From Listeria marthii FSL S4-120 (GTDB lineage Bacteria; Bacillota; Bacilli; Lactobacillales; Listeriaceae): a stretch of 7,114 nt of DNA. The stretch lies in contig CM001047.1 in the NCBI GenBank assembly GCA_000183865.1, forward strand, positions 1,606,909-1,614,022, read 5' to 3'. Made by a program: the position numbers and the translations under genes. Below are positions 1 to 5,735 of the stretch, one piece after another. The notes beneath the pieces were generated by a model, which saw only the letters and a list, made by a program, of their open reading frames with translations, was not told where the DNA came from and ran no database searches. The stretch's first letter is position 1; each line of letters opens with the position of its first letter.

Positions 1-465
1 GGCAAATTCGAATTTACTTGGTCGTTTTTTAAAGGCATAGACAGGCGAAGGAACATCCGTCGCAGTAAAAGGTCTTTTTCTTGTTTCTGTTTTTACTGGT
101 TGTGTTCTTTCCGCTACTTGTCTTTCTGTTATTGGTTGTTTTTTTGGTTGAATTGGTTGGCTTACTTGTTTGTCTGGAATTAGTGGAAAACGGAATTCAC
201 CTTTTGGATATTGATATACCATCTGTGTTTTCATTTGCCGCTTCACTGGTTGTACTGGTTTTTGTTTTGGTACTGTTTTATATGCAACTGGTCGCTCGTT
301 TCTTATAGTACGTTCTTTTGTTTTAATTGCTGTTACATTTGATTTCGGTACTACTTCTGGAGCTCGTTGTTTTACTTGTTTTTCTACTTTTCTAGAAGAC
401 GTATCTTCGTATGTATCTATTTCTTCGTCCATATCGCCAAAGAAAAAATCTTTAAACCATCCCAT
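1..465 (-). CDS. sftA: DNA translocase SftA (FtsK/SpoIIIE family), N-terminal part only
   Basis: The reading frame is open from the ATG at 465 to the window edge, giving 155 codons; the motor domain lies outside. The protein begins MGWFKDFFFGDMDEE, then runs through a low-complexity linker rich in Pro, Lys, Gln and Thr, with repeated short units such as KPVQPVKR and QPIQPKKQPI. Near residues 137-150 comes the segment FTATDVPSPVYAFKKR, a motif I associate with the N-terminal region of SftA/YtpT-type translocases. There is no transmembrane segment, which fits soluble SftA and argues against membrane-bound SpoIIIE/FtsK. In B. subtilis SftA is recruited to the septum and helps clear chromosomal DNA before division. 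The start is supported by AGGGTG seven bases upstream. The gene has its own leader and is separated from ytpR by a terminator. Assignment rests on this motif, composition and the synteny with ytpR; the ATPase domain cannot be checked here. Confidence 0.82.
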   Translation of the reverse strand, partial: MGWFKDFFFGDMDEEIDTYEDTSSRKVEKQVKQRAPEVVPKSNVTAIKTKERTIRNERPVAYKTVPKQKPVQPVKRQMKTQMVYQYPKGEFRFPLIPDKQVSQPIQPKKQPITERQVAERTQPVKTETRKRPFTATDVPSPVYAFKKRPSKFEFA

Positions 466-728
466 TCATTATCACCCTAAATTTAATTTTCTTGTTTGAT
501 TTTAACAGACAAAAACAAAATAATCTATGACAAAATTGTGAATTCGCTATTTTTTAAAGCATATTCGTTATAATACCTTGATATAACTAAGTTTAAACGT
601 GATATAAGTTTTTATTATAACTCGAAAATCATTCTATTTTTGTACGATTCATATCTATTTTGTATACAATTAACACTGAATCGTTCTACATTTCACCCAA
701 TTTCACAATATATGAAATTTAGCAATAT
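466..728. other. AT-rich intergenic region between sftA and the ytpR terminator
   Basis: No credible gene is seen here. The stretch holds the sftA promoter and ribosome binding site near 473-507. It also has an imperfect dyad from 567 to 621 with GTTATAAT/ATTATAAC ends and the palindrome GTTTAAAC (591-598) close to its centre. TTGTATACAA occurs at 660-669. A perfect 7-bp inverted repeat AATTTCA/TGAAATT lies at 699-719 around a 7-nt loop. TGATATAA occurs twice, 21 bp apart (579 and 600). Base composition is strongly AT-biased, so some of these will be chance. Confidence 0.55.
499..507 (-). promoter_or_regulatory. candidate extended -10 promoter of sftA
   Basis: On the minus strand the sequence reads TGTTAAAAT, an extended -10 (TGn followed by TAAAAT, 5 of 6 to consensus). 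Transcription would begin near 492, giving a leader of about 27 nt that includes the AGGGTG ribosome binding site. The -35 region at the expected distance is poor (TAGATT), which extended -10 promoters tolerate. No experimental support; inferred from sequence alone. Confidence 0.4.
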
Positions 729-758
729 AAAAAGCGCCCAATATAGCATTGGACGCTT
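729..758 (-). terminator. intrinsic terminator of the ytpP-ytpQ-ytpR unit
   Basis: On the minus strand an 11-bp stem (732-742 with 748-758, loop GCTAT, one G-U pair) is followed by five Ts and then TATAT. It begins 16 nt after the ytpR stop codon. The G-U pair is an A-C mismatch in the plus-strand transcript, so the hairpin favours minus-strand termination. Confidence 0.88.
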
Positions 759-774
759 AAAAATAATCATTTAT

Positions 775-1392
775 TTAGAAATTAACCGGAAATTCTTCTC
801 CTGGTGTAGCTGAGGCTTCCAGAACAAGAATACCTTTTTCAGCAGGTGCATCAGGAATCGCAAGTTCACGCGCAGCACATACCATGCCGAAAGAATCTTC
901 TCCGCGCAAATTAGACGGTTTAATGATTAAACCACTCGGCATAACTGCTCCGATTTTAGCAACTACTACTTTTTGGCCCACTTCGATGTTCGGGGCACCA
1001 CATACAATTTGCAGCACTTCTTCCCCTACATTGATTTGGCAGACGTTTAATTTATCTGCATTAGGATGTTTTTCTTTCGATTCTACATACCCAACAACGA
1101 ACTTAGGAGATAAATCAGCAACGATTTCTGGTTCAAATCCCGCTTTTTCGATTACTTGATTCATTAATGCAACTAATTCTTCCGTTAGTTCTACTTTGCC
1201 ATTTGCGGTAATATCAAAGTATTTTGAGCTGTTAAAAATATTGAAGCCAGCTACTTCTTTTGTTTCGCGATCAAAAATACGAGCTACGTCACCGCGGCGC
1301 TCCCATTCGCGATTTTCAAATGTTACTTCGCCTGTTTCAATCAGCAGAGTGTCCCCTACCCCTTTTTCATTATAAAATGCGTTTACTATCAC
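775..1392 (-). CDS. ytpR: YtpR family tRNA-binding-domain protein
   Basis: The 205-residue protein has two parts: an N-terminal domain of about 90 residues of the kind annotated DUF4479, and a C-terminal EMAPII/Trbp111-like tRNA-binding OB fold from about 95 to the end. Family marks are HPNADKL (109-115), QIVCGAPN (128-135) and GMVCAARELAI (169-179), matching the OB domain at the N-terminus of the phenylalanyl-tRNA synthetase beta chain. It has no catalytic synthetase core, so it is a free-standing tRNA-binding relative, not PheT. The cellular role of YtpR is not firmly known. The start is GTG with AAGGAG eight bases upstream; the gene begins five bases after the TAG of the preceding gene, indicating tight co-transcription and probable coupling. 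It is the last gene before a strong terminator. Confidence 0.92.
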   Translation of the reverse strand: MIVNAFYNEKGVGDTLLIETGEVTFENREWERRGDVARIFDRETKEVAGFNIFNSSKYFDITANGKVELTEELVALMNQVIEKAGFEPEIVADLSPKFVVGYVESKEKHPNADKLNVCQINVGEEVLQIVCGAPNIEVGQKVVVAKIGAVMPSGLIIKPSNLRGEDSFGMVCAARELAIPDAPAEKGILVLEASATPGEEFPVNF

Positions 1393-1397
1393 GTCTT

Positions 1398-2198
1398 CTA
1401 CTCCTTTAATCTGTTTTTTGCCATTATAAATATCGGTTCAAGTTTACCATTATTATAGACAAATGGCAAAGAGGTAATTGGTACGAGCCCATCTGCGAAG
1501 AAATCCATCGTCATATGAGCCAACACATCATAACCTGTATTATCTTGAATATCCCCGATTATTAAGACATCTTGATGCGGTACAGCTAGCACCATTTCGC
1601 CTGTTAATTTTTCACGCATTTCACGGAGAAACGCATCGTTTAGTAATCGACTTGCATCATAGCCATCGTTTGTACGTACGAAATAAAAATCGTTACCGTT
1701 GACCGAATCTTTTTTCAGCGGAATTTCTAGTTTAGATAGATTGCGGAAAGCAGCTTCTTTTATTTCTTCGTGTGTTAGATTCGCTTCTTTAAGCATATTC
1801 TCTTCAATAAAACGATAGGATTTCCCTAGGTCATACGCGTAGAAAATTTTCGTTTCCGCTGTATGATCGTCCGTCAACAACGACTCCCCCGCTTTCGTTT
1901 CGCTCGGGAAAGAAGTCGCGCGAACAACTGGATAAATATTTGATTTATTTGTTTCAAGCTCGACATTTCCTACCGCAGCCCGAAAACCTTCTTCAACATA
2001 ATAAACTATTTTTTCAATCGCTGCATCTCCATCATTTTCGTAATTCGCGATGATTTGCGGAATTGTTAGCGTTACTTTCTTACCATTTTGCATAACCGAA
2101 AGCGTATCATTGTCGCGATTATACGAAAATTGGCGATTCAGCGTAGCTAGTTCTTTTTCTAGCCGTTCTTTCATTTTTAACGTGGTCATTTTTGCCAT
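1398..2198 (-). CDS. ytpQ: UPF0354 / DUF1444 family protein (YtpQ type)
   Basis: A soluble protein of 266 residues with no signal peptide or membrane segment. I recognise it as the YtpQ/UPF0354 (DUF1444) family from its length, its conserved pieces ([10 protein letters not shown] in the first half, [12 protein letters not shown] and [22 protein letters not shown] in the last quarter) and its position between ytpP and ytpR. No biochemical function is established for the family to my knowledge. I chose the ATG at 2198, not the in-frame ATG at 2216, because GGGGAGG lies at 2204-2210, just upstream of 2198 and downstream of the earlier ATG. It follows the thioredoxin gene after 34 nt without a terminator and precedes ytpR by 5 nt, so the three genes form one transcription unit. 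The constant association suggests, but does not prove, a shared role. Confidence 0.88.
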   Translation of the reverse strand: MAKMTTLKMKERLEKELATLNRQFSYNRDNDTLSVMQNGKKVTLTIPQIIANYENDGDAAIEKIVYYVEEGFRAAVGNVELETNKSNIYPVVRATSFPSETKAGESLLTDDHTAETKIFYAYDLGKSYRFIEENMLKEANLTHEEIKEAAFRNLSKLEIPLKKDSVNGNDFYFVRTNDGYDASRLLNDAFLREMREKLTGEMVLAVPHQDVLIIGDIQDNTGYDVLAHMTMDFFADGLVPITSLPFVYNNGKLEPIFIMAKNRLKE

Positions 2199-2232
2199 AG
2201 GTGCCTCCCCTTTCATAAAAAGCAGTCACTTT

Positions 2233-2544
2233 TTATATTGCAGCTAGGAAATCATTAATTTCTTCTTTTGTTTTTCTATCCTTACTTACGAAACGCCCTA
2301 CTTCTTCATCGTCTTCAAACGCAAGAAAACTAGGAATTCCAAAAATCGCTAAATCCGCACATAAATCAATGAACTTATCTCGATCAACATGATAAAAAGC
2401 AAAGTCTTCGTTTTCCGCCTCAATTTCAGGCATTACCGGCTCAATATATTTACAATCGCCACACCAATCAGCACTAAACATAAAAACTGATTTACCTTCT
2501 GCTTTGATATCGTTAAATTGCTCTACTGATTCCAAGTTTTTCAT
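2233..2544 (-). CDS. ytpP: thioredoxin-like protein with a CGDC active site (YtpP type)
   Basis: A single compact thioredoxin fold of 103 residues, the usual length for a cytoplasmic thioredoxin. The redox motif is WCGDC (residues 27-31), not the WCGPC of TrxA, followed by the cis-proline motif GIPSF (Pro71). The Asp between the cysteines would be expected to change redox potential and partner choice. There is a third cysteine at 62 and no secretion signal, so it acts in the cytosol. B. subtilis YtpP is a thioredoxin-like protein that has been discussed as a possible reductant in the bacillithiol system; that link is from memory and is inference for this protein. The ATG start has AAGGAG about nine bases upstream. 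It is the first gene of the ytpP-ytpQ-ytpR unit, just downstream of the previous operon's terminator. Confidence 0.9.
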   Translation of the reverse strand: MKNLESVEQFNDIKAEGKSVFMFSADWCGDCKYIEPVMPEIEAENEDFAFYHVDRDKFIDLCADLAIFGIPSFLAFEDDEEVGRFVSKDRKTKEEINDFLAAI

Positions 2545-2578
2545 TTTGATTCACTCCTTCTTGTTTCATTCTAGTTAA

Positions 2579-2607
2579 ATCCTAACTTTTAGTGTAGCTT
2601 TCGTCCA
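2579..2607 (-). promoter_or_regulatory. weak candidate promoter for ytpP-ytpQ-ytpR
   Basis: In the short gap after the upstream terminator the minus strand has TGGACG (2607-2602), a 17-bp spacer and TAGGAT (2584-2579), each matching the vegetative consensus at 4 of 6 positions. A promoter is expected here because the terminator at 2621-2656 isolates the unit, but this particular assignment is tentative. Confidence 0.28.
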
Positions 2608-2620
2608 GAATAACGCTCAT

Positions 2621-2656
2621 GAAAAAAGTCCGGCTCCGTTCAAGAGCCAAACTTTT
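2621..2656 (-). terminator. intrinsic terminator of the ytoP / small membrane protein unit
   Basis: On the minus strand, 2644-2656 pairs with 2624-2636 as a 13-bp stem (two G-U pairs, loop of 7 nt), ending in a run of six Ts. The stem starts at the first base of the overlapping TGA stop codon (2658-2656) of the small membrane protein gene, so the gene runs straight into its terminator. Confidence 0.85.
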
Positions 2657-2874
2657 CACCTCACTTTAGAACGCGCTTTTTTCTTTTCCAAATAGTCATT
2701 AAAAAAAGCAAAAAACAGCGTAATAATCCCTGCAACCAAGGTCGTGATTATCCAACCAATTTCCGAATCTCGAAAATATGGCAAATGGGCAACGTAACCT
2801 AATAAGAATAATAAACTTGCCGCCAAAAGTAGCAAACCAACTACTAATACCGGTTTTTTCCATATTTTATGCAT
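2656..2874 (-). CDS. small two-helix membrane protein of unknown function
   Basis: From the ATG at 2874 the product is 72 residues: a basic N-terminus (HKIWKK), a first hydrophobic helix at about 8-29, a short loop containing HLPYFRDSE, a second helix at about 39-58, and a charged tail rich in Lys and Arg ([13 protein letters not shown]). This predicts a hairpin in the cytoplasmic membrane with both ends inside. I do not recognise a family. The ATG overlaps the last eight bases of the aminopeptidase gene, and no good ribosome binding site is visible, so translation is probably coupled to the upstream gene. A TTG at 2892 in the same frame would add six residues (MKLLKT) and enlarge the overlap to 26 bases; I prefer the ATG but cannot exclude the longer form. 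The stop codon merges with a terminator hairpin. Confidence 0.68.
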   Translation of the reverse strand: MHKIWKKPVLVVGLLLLAASLLFLLGYVAHLPYFRDSEIGWIITTLVAGIITLFFAFFNDYLEKKKARSKVR

Positions 2875-3940
2875 TGTTTTTAATAGTTTCAAAAGTTGTT
2901 TTATCCAGGCCGCGAATAAGCGTTGTAATCATTTCTTTCGCCGCTGCGTAATCATCCACGTGTAAAATTGAGTTGGATGAATGGATATATCTGGCAGGAA
3001 CACCGATTACCGCACTTGGAATCCCACTTAATGACGTATGCACTTTACCAGCATCCGTACCGCCAGGCGAAACGAAATATTGGTATGGAATTTTATTCGT
3101 TTCAGCCGTATCTAGTAAAAATTCACGCATACCGCGGTGCATAATCATTGTCCGGTCAAAAATACGCAATAAGAAACCTTGACCAATTTGGCCGAATTGC
3201 GATTTATTTCCAGTTGTATCATTGGCAGGACTCGCATCTAGCGCAAAGAATAAATCAGGTTTAATCATGTTAGCACTTACACCCGCCCCGCGCAGACCAA
3301 CTTCTTCTTGTACGTTCGCTCCAGCAAAAAGAGTATTTGGTAACGATTCACCTTTCAGTTCTTTCATAAGTTCGATTGCAAGACCAACACCGTAACGATT
3401 GTCCCACGCTTTTGCTAAAATTTTCTTCGGATTTGCAAGCGGCGTGAATTCCGCTACTGGAACGATAAATTGTCCGGGTTTAATGCCAATTTTTTCCGCA
3501 TCCGCTTTATCATCTGCACCAATATCAATCAGCAAGTTTTTAGGATCTGTCGGTTTGCTACGTTCCGCTTCAGATAACAAGTGCGGCGGAACAGAGGCAA
3601 CCACACCGATAACAGGACCATTCGGCGCCATTACTTGTACTCGTTGCGCTTGTAGAACTTGCGGGTTCCAACCACCAATTGTTTGAAAACGGATTAAACC
3701 ATTGTCCGAAATTTGTGTGACCATAAAGCCAACTTCATCCATGTGAGCCGCAACAAGCACACGTGGGCCATCTTCTGCTCCGTGGCGCACGCCGAAAATG
3801 CCACCTAAGCCATCTTGAATAATTTCATCGGAAACTGGTTCAAGTTCTTTTCGCATAAAAGCACGAATTCGATGTTCATCGCCTGAAGTCCCTTGAAGTT
3901 CCGTTAATTCTTTAAACATTGCTAACGTTTCTTTTTCCAT
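2867..3940 (-). CDS. ytoP: M42 family metallo-aminopeptidase (YtoP / glutamyl aminopeptidase-like)
   Basis: At 357 residues it has the normal length of M42 peptidases (PepA/TET/FrvX group), cytosolic enzymes that remove N-terminal residues from peptides, usually as large tetrahedral dodecamers with two metal ions per site. All expected active-site positions are present: His66 and Asp68 in AAHMDEVG, the bridging Asp180 in AWDNRYG, catalytic Glu212 and ligand Glu213 in QEEVGLRGA, Asp235 in ALDASPAN, and His320 in ARYIHSSN. The preference for Glu, Asp or another residue cannot be read from the sequence. The ATG start has a modest AGAGATGA-like ribosome binding site and a strong extended -10 about 35 bases upstream. 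The gene is divergent from the ytzB-type gene and overlaps a small membrane protein gene at its 3' end. Confidence 0.93.
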   Translation of the reverse strand: MEKETLAMFKELTELQGTSGDEHRIRAFMRKELEPVSDEIIQDGLGGIFGVRHGAEDGPRVLVAAHMDEVGFMVTQISDNGLIRFQTIGGWNPQVLQAQRVQVMAPNGPVIGVVASVPPHLLSEAERSKPTDPKNLLIDIGADDKADAEKIGIKPGQFIVPVAEFTPLANPKKILAKAWDNRYGVGLAIELMKELKGESLPNTLFAGANVQEEVGLRGAGVSANMIKPDLFFALDASPANDTTGNKSQFGQIGQGFLLRIFDRTMIMHRGMREFLLDTAETNKIPYQYFVSPGGTDAGKVHTSLSGIPSAVIGVPARYIHSSNSILHVDDYAAAKEMITTLIRGLDKTTFETIKNNA

Positions 3941-3974
3941 TAATAATCATCTCTTTCCGTCTGAAATCTCTCTT

Positions 3975-3983
3975 ATTATAGCA
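3975..3983 (-). promoter_or_regulatory. extended -10 promoter of the aminopeptidase gene
   Basis: The minus strand reads TGCTATAAT, a perfect extended -10. Transcription would start near 3968 with a leader of about 28 nt. The -35 position (GAGCGG) is unlike consensus, as is common when TGn is present. Confidence 0.65.
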
Positions 3984-4066
3984 AATAATATCCGTTTCCG
4001 CTCGCTTCACTTCTCCATTTTTCGGAAAGCGCGTTCAAAAATCCTTTTATAATCAAAAATTTGTAG

Positions 4067-4072
4067 TATAAT
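4067..4072 (+). promoter_or_regulatory. candidate -10 of the ytzB-type gene
   Basis: TATAAT lies 65 bp before the ATG on the plus strand, with a start point expected near 4079. The -35 region is weak (T-rich at about 4043-4050). A second TATAAT at 4048-4053 is an alternative with an even poorer -35. The expected transcript would begin at a stem-loop at 4079-4104. Confidence 0.45.
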
Positions 4073-4078
4073 GATAAA

Positions 4079-4104
4079 AAGAGATGTTCCAAGTAGCATC
4101 TTTT
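4079..4104 (+). other. possible 5'-end stem-loop in the ytzB-type mRNA leader
   Basis: Bases 4079-4086 (AAGAGATG) pair with 4097-4104 (CATCTTTT), an 8-bp stem with one G-U pair and a 10-nt loop. If the TATAAT at 4067 is used, this hairpin sits at the very 5' end of the message, where such structures can shield mRNA from 5'-end-dependent decay. It is short and AT-rich, so chance is possible. Confidence 0.3.
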
Positions 4105-4137
4105 AAAAAGAATAGGAAACACTAGGGAGGAAAAGCG

Positions 4138-4449
4138 ATGAACTGGAAAGCTTTCATTGCAGGCGTTGGAGCAGGAGCAGCGGCTGGACACCTTGTTTAT
4201 CATTATTTACTTAGCGATAAAACAATTTCAGGGGATGTCATCTTAGAAAACGTAAAAGATGCGTTCAAACAAGACGGACCAATTGAAGGTTCTTGGATTC
4301 AACTTAAAAAGCAACACTACAAAAAATTCGCGATTGATACTTTCGTTTACCACGGCGGAATCACATGTATTCGCGAAGGCGAAAAAAAGCAATTTGAATT
4401 TATCGCAGACGCTAACACAGGAACAATCATTGATGTATATTTAGCATAA
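4138..4449 (+). CDS. ytzB: small membrane-anchored PepSY-like protein (YtzB type)
   Basis: The protein has 103 residues. Residues 5-25 form a hydrophobic, Ala/Gly-rich segment (AFIAGVGAGAAAGHLVYHYLL), which could be an N-terminal membrane anchor or uncleaved signal; no lipobox or clear signal peptidase site is seen. The remainder resembles a single PepSY-type domain, with a helix around NVKDAFKQDG and a beta-rich end KKQFEFIADANTGTIIDVYLA that matches the usual end of PepSY repeats. PepSY domains are thought to bind or inhibit peptidases or sense at the cell surface, but no target is known here. GGGAGG lies seven bases before the ATG. It is the only plus-strand gene, divergent from an aminopeptidase gene and convergent with the CsoR-family gene. 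The YtzB label rests on size, domain and neighbours. Confidence 0.85.
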   Translation: MNWKAFIAGVGAGAAAGHLVYHYLLSDKTISGDVILENVKDAFKQDGPIEGSWIQLKKQHYKKFAIDTFVYHGGITCIREGEKKQFEFIADANTGTIIDVYLA

Positions 4450-4453
4450 AATT

Positions 4454-4485
4454 AAAACGACTACCCATTACGGGAGTCGTTTTTT
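4454..4485. terminator. bidirectional intrinsic terminator between ytzB-type and CsoR-family genes
   Basis: Bases 4454-4466 pair with 4472-4483 (AAAACGACT and CCC with GGG and AGTCGTTTT, one bulged A, loop ATTAC). The plus strand continues into a T run ending at 4485; on the minus strand the stem ends in TTTTAATTTT. It starts four bases after the ytzB-type stop and overlaps the stop codon of the convergent gene, so it can serve both. Confidence 0.88.
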
Positions 4486-4732
4486 AACGGATAAAACTAT
4501 CGATTTTCTTTTTAATCACCGCTTCATCGGTCTCACCTTGCTCGATTAAAGATTTCATTTGTTCGGTATAAATTACTTTCGCAGCGGCATCCATCGCTTT
4601 TTTTACCGCGGCTATTTGTTGCATAATCGTCTCTAAATCGCGTTCTTCTTCTGTCATATTTTTGATCGATCGCACATGGCCTTCTATCTTAGCAAATCTT
4701 GTTACTAATGCTTTCTTTTGAACGTTATCCAT
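4484..4732 (-). CDS. CsoR/FrmR (DUF156) family regulator lacking all cysteines
   Basis: The product is a small all-helical protein of the metal- and stress-sensing CsoR/RcnR/FrmR/CstR family. The family signature is clear: RFAKIEGHVRSIKNM, an acidic turn EEERD, then IMQQIAAVKKAMDAAAK. Relative to CsoR the ligand positions are replaced: the Cys after the acidic-Arg turn is Leu, the His of helix 2 is Gln (YTEQM) and the second Cys is Leu (KSLI). The protein contains no cysteine and only one histidine, so Cu(I), formaldehyde or persulfide sensing by the known cysteine chemistry is not possible. DNA-binding residues near the N-terminus (Arg, Lys) remain. I chose the ATG at 4732 (82 residues) because GGGGG lies five bases upstream; the ATG at 4744 (86 residues) has no nearby ribosome binding site. 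It is monocistronic, bounded by terminators on both sides. Confidence 0.85.
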   Translation of the reverse strand: MDNVQKKALVTRFAKIEGHVRSIKNMTEEERDLETIMQQIAAVKKAMDAAAKVIYTEQMKSLIEQGETDEAVIKKKIDSFIR

Positions 4733-4733
4733 A

Positions 4734-4768
4734 TATACCCCCATATAGTATAATTAAGTATAACCCCC
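4734..4768. promoter_or_regulatory. paired C5/G5 motifs: candidate autoregulatory operator of the CsoR-family gene
   Basis: TATACCCCC (4734-4742) and TATAACCCCC (4759-4768) form direct repeats with C-runs 26 bp apart; between them AGTATA occurs twice ten bases apart (4747 and 4757). On the minus strand these read as GGGGGTATA-like blocks and two TATACT candidate -10 boxes. CsoR/RcnR/FrmR-family proteins are known to bind G/C-run sites flanked by AT-rich arms, so binding here could block the gene's own promoter. The start-proximal G run may also simply be the ribosome binding site. The -35 could not be placed. Confidence 0.35.
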
Positions 4769-4840
4769 TACCCAGGTTACCACTTTGGCTTTATTTAAAG
4801 CTTTACAATTAATATAATACCACAAAATAAAAATACCCTC

Positions 4841-4867
4841 AAAAAAAGAAGCGGGATTCCCACTTCT
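4841..4867 (-). terminator. intrinsic terminator of the ytnP-type gene
   Basis: On the minus strand 4859-4867 pairs with 4847-4855 (one G-U pair, 3-nt loop) and is followed by a run of seven Ts. The stem overlaps the last base of the TGA stop codon of the hydrolase gene. Confidence 0.87.
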
Positions 4868-5718
4868 CAATTTCGAAATTCTATTTTTAATTCAGATTCT
4901 TTTTCCCCGTTTTCATCGATTTTAACTGCTCGAAATCTTGCATCATGGTAGGATAAGAACCAATAATTTTTCCCGAAAGTTTGTTTGAAAATTGCTTGTT
5001 TCGCGGAAATGGAAGTCATTGGATAATCATCATAAGCAGTTACCCAAAGGACATTTTGATGCGCGAATGTCGGGAAAATATCTGCCATATGAATCGCCTT
5101 CACTCCATCCGACGCCAACCAAACCACCGAATGTCCATTACTATGTCCGCCAGTATGAGTCATTTTGATTGCGTCATGGAACACCTTTTCTTTTGTAAAT
5201 GTGTGAACCTGTCCTTCTATCGCTTCCCAGTTTTCTTGCCAATAAGTTGCTTTTGAACGAACATTGGGGTGGCGCATTTCATCCCATTCGATTTCCGAAG
5301 TCCTGATTTCTGCATTCGGGAAAATCGAGTAATAATCGCCCTCTTTTGAAATACCAGTTAGACCTAAAACATGATCAAAATGTAGATGTGTCATTAAAAT
5401 ATAATCAATATCCTCTGGAGCAATTCCTAACTTAGCTAAATCTTCCAGCACAAATGATTCTTCTGTCACACCATAGTTACGCTTTTGCTTTTCAGTTAAC
5501 CGGTCGTTCCCTAGCCCACTATCTATCAGATAATTTTTCCCTAAGTACTGAAAAAACATTGGATCAGTTACGTTGGCCAATTGATTTTTTTCGTTTGCTG
5601 GATATTTTTTCTCCCATAAAGGTTTTGGTACGACACCAAACATTGCCCCGCCGTCAAAATGAGTATAACCGCCTCGCAACCAATAGATGTTGATTTCCCC
5701 AATTTGAATCGAATCCAC
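4867..5718 (-). CDS. ytnP: metallo-beta-lactamase-fold hydrolase, YtnP-type (putative quorum-quenching lactonase)
   Basis: The 283-residue protein has the complete binuclear-zinc site of MBL-fold lactonases: THLHFDH (His111, His113, Asp115, His116), the third-strand His in HTGGHSNGHS (188-197), the bridging Asp213 in HMADIF, and His258 in SYHDARFRA. No signal peptide is present, so it should be cytosolic. Length and motifs fit B. subtilis YtnP, reported as a lactonase that interferes with signalling of other bacteria; whether this protein opens lactones in vivo is unknown. The start is GTG, with GGGAGG eight bases upstream; no alternative start near it has such a site. The gene lies directly behind the trmB terminator, whose T run ends about 20 bases before the start codon, leaving no room there for a normal promoter. 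It ends in its own terminator. Confidence 0.88.
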   Translation of the reverse strand: MDSIQIGEINIYWLRGGYTHFDGGAMFGVVPKPLWEKKYPANEKNQLANVTDPMFFQYLGKNYLIDSGLGNDRLTEKQKRNYGVTEESFVLEDLAKLGIAPEDIDYILMTHLHFDHVLGLTGISKEGDYYSIFPNAEIRTSEIEWDEMRHPNVRSKATYWQENWEAIEGQVHTFTKEKVFHDAIKMTHTGGHSNGHSVVWLASDGVKAIHMADIFPTFAHQNVLWVTAYDDYPMTSISAKQAIFKQTFGKNYWFLSYHDARFRAVKIDENGEKESELKIEFRN

Positions 5719-5735
5719 TTTAAACGCCTCCCACT

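Noticed and set aside
81..308. Hydrophobic 75-residue plus-strand open frame
   Set aside because: It is antisense to the sftA linker; its Leu/Val/Phe richness is the complement of Lys/Gln/Asn-rich codons, and no ribosome binding site precedes it.
578..607. Plus-strand promoter TTGATA followed by TATAAG near the sftA gap
   Set aside because: Spacing would be about 19 bp and no plus-strand gene follows; it would only make antisense RNA to ytpR, for which there is no other sign.
884..1159. 91-residue plus-strand frame
   Set aside because: Lies wholly antisense to ytpR, which has full family motifs.
3399..3686. 95-residue plus-strand frame
   Set aside because: Antisense shadow of the M42 peptidase, whose metal ligands are all intact.
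3976..4203. 75-residue minus-strand frame, cysteine-rich start
   Set aside because: It covers the divergent promoter region and the ytzB start, lacks a ribosome binding site and resembles no family; the strong GGGAGG site supports the plus-strand gene.
4484..5718. A CstR-like sulfide/persulfide response pair: CsoR-family regulator beside an MBL-fold enzyme
   Set aside because: The regulator has no cysteines to react with persulfide, the enzyme looks like a YtnP-type lactonase and not a persulfide dioxygenase, and a strong terminator separates the two genes.
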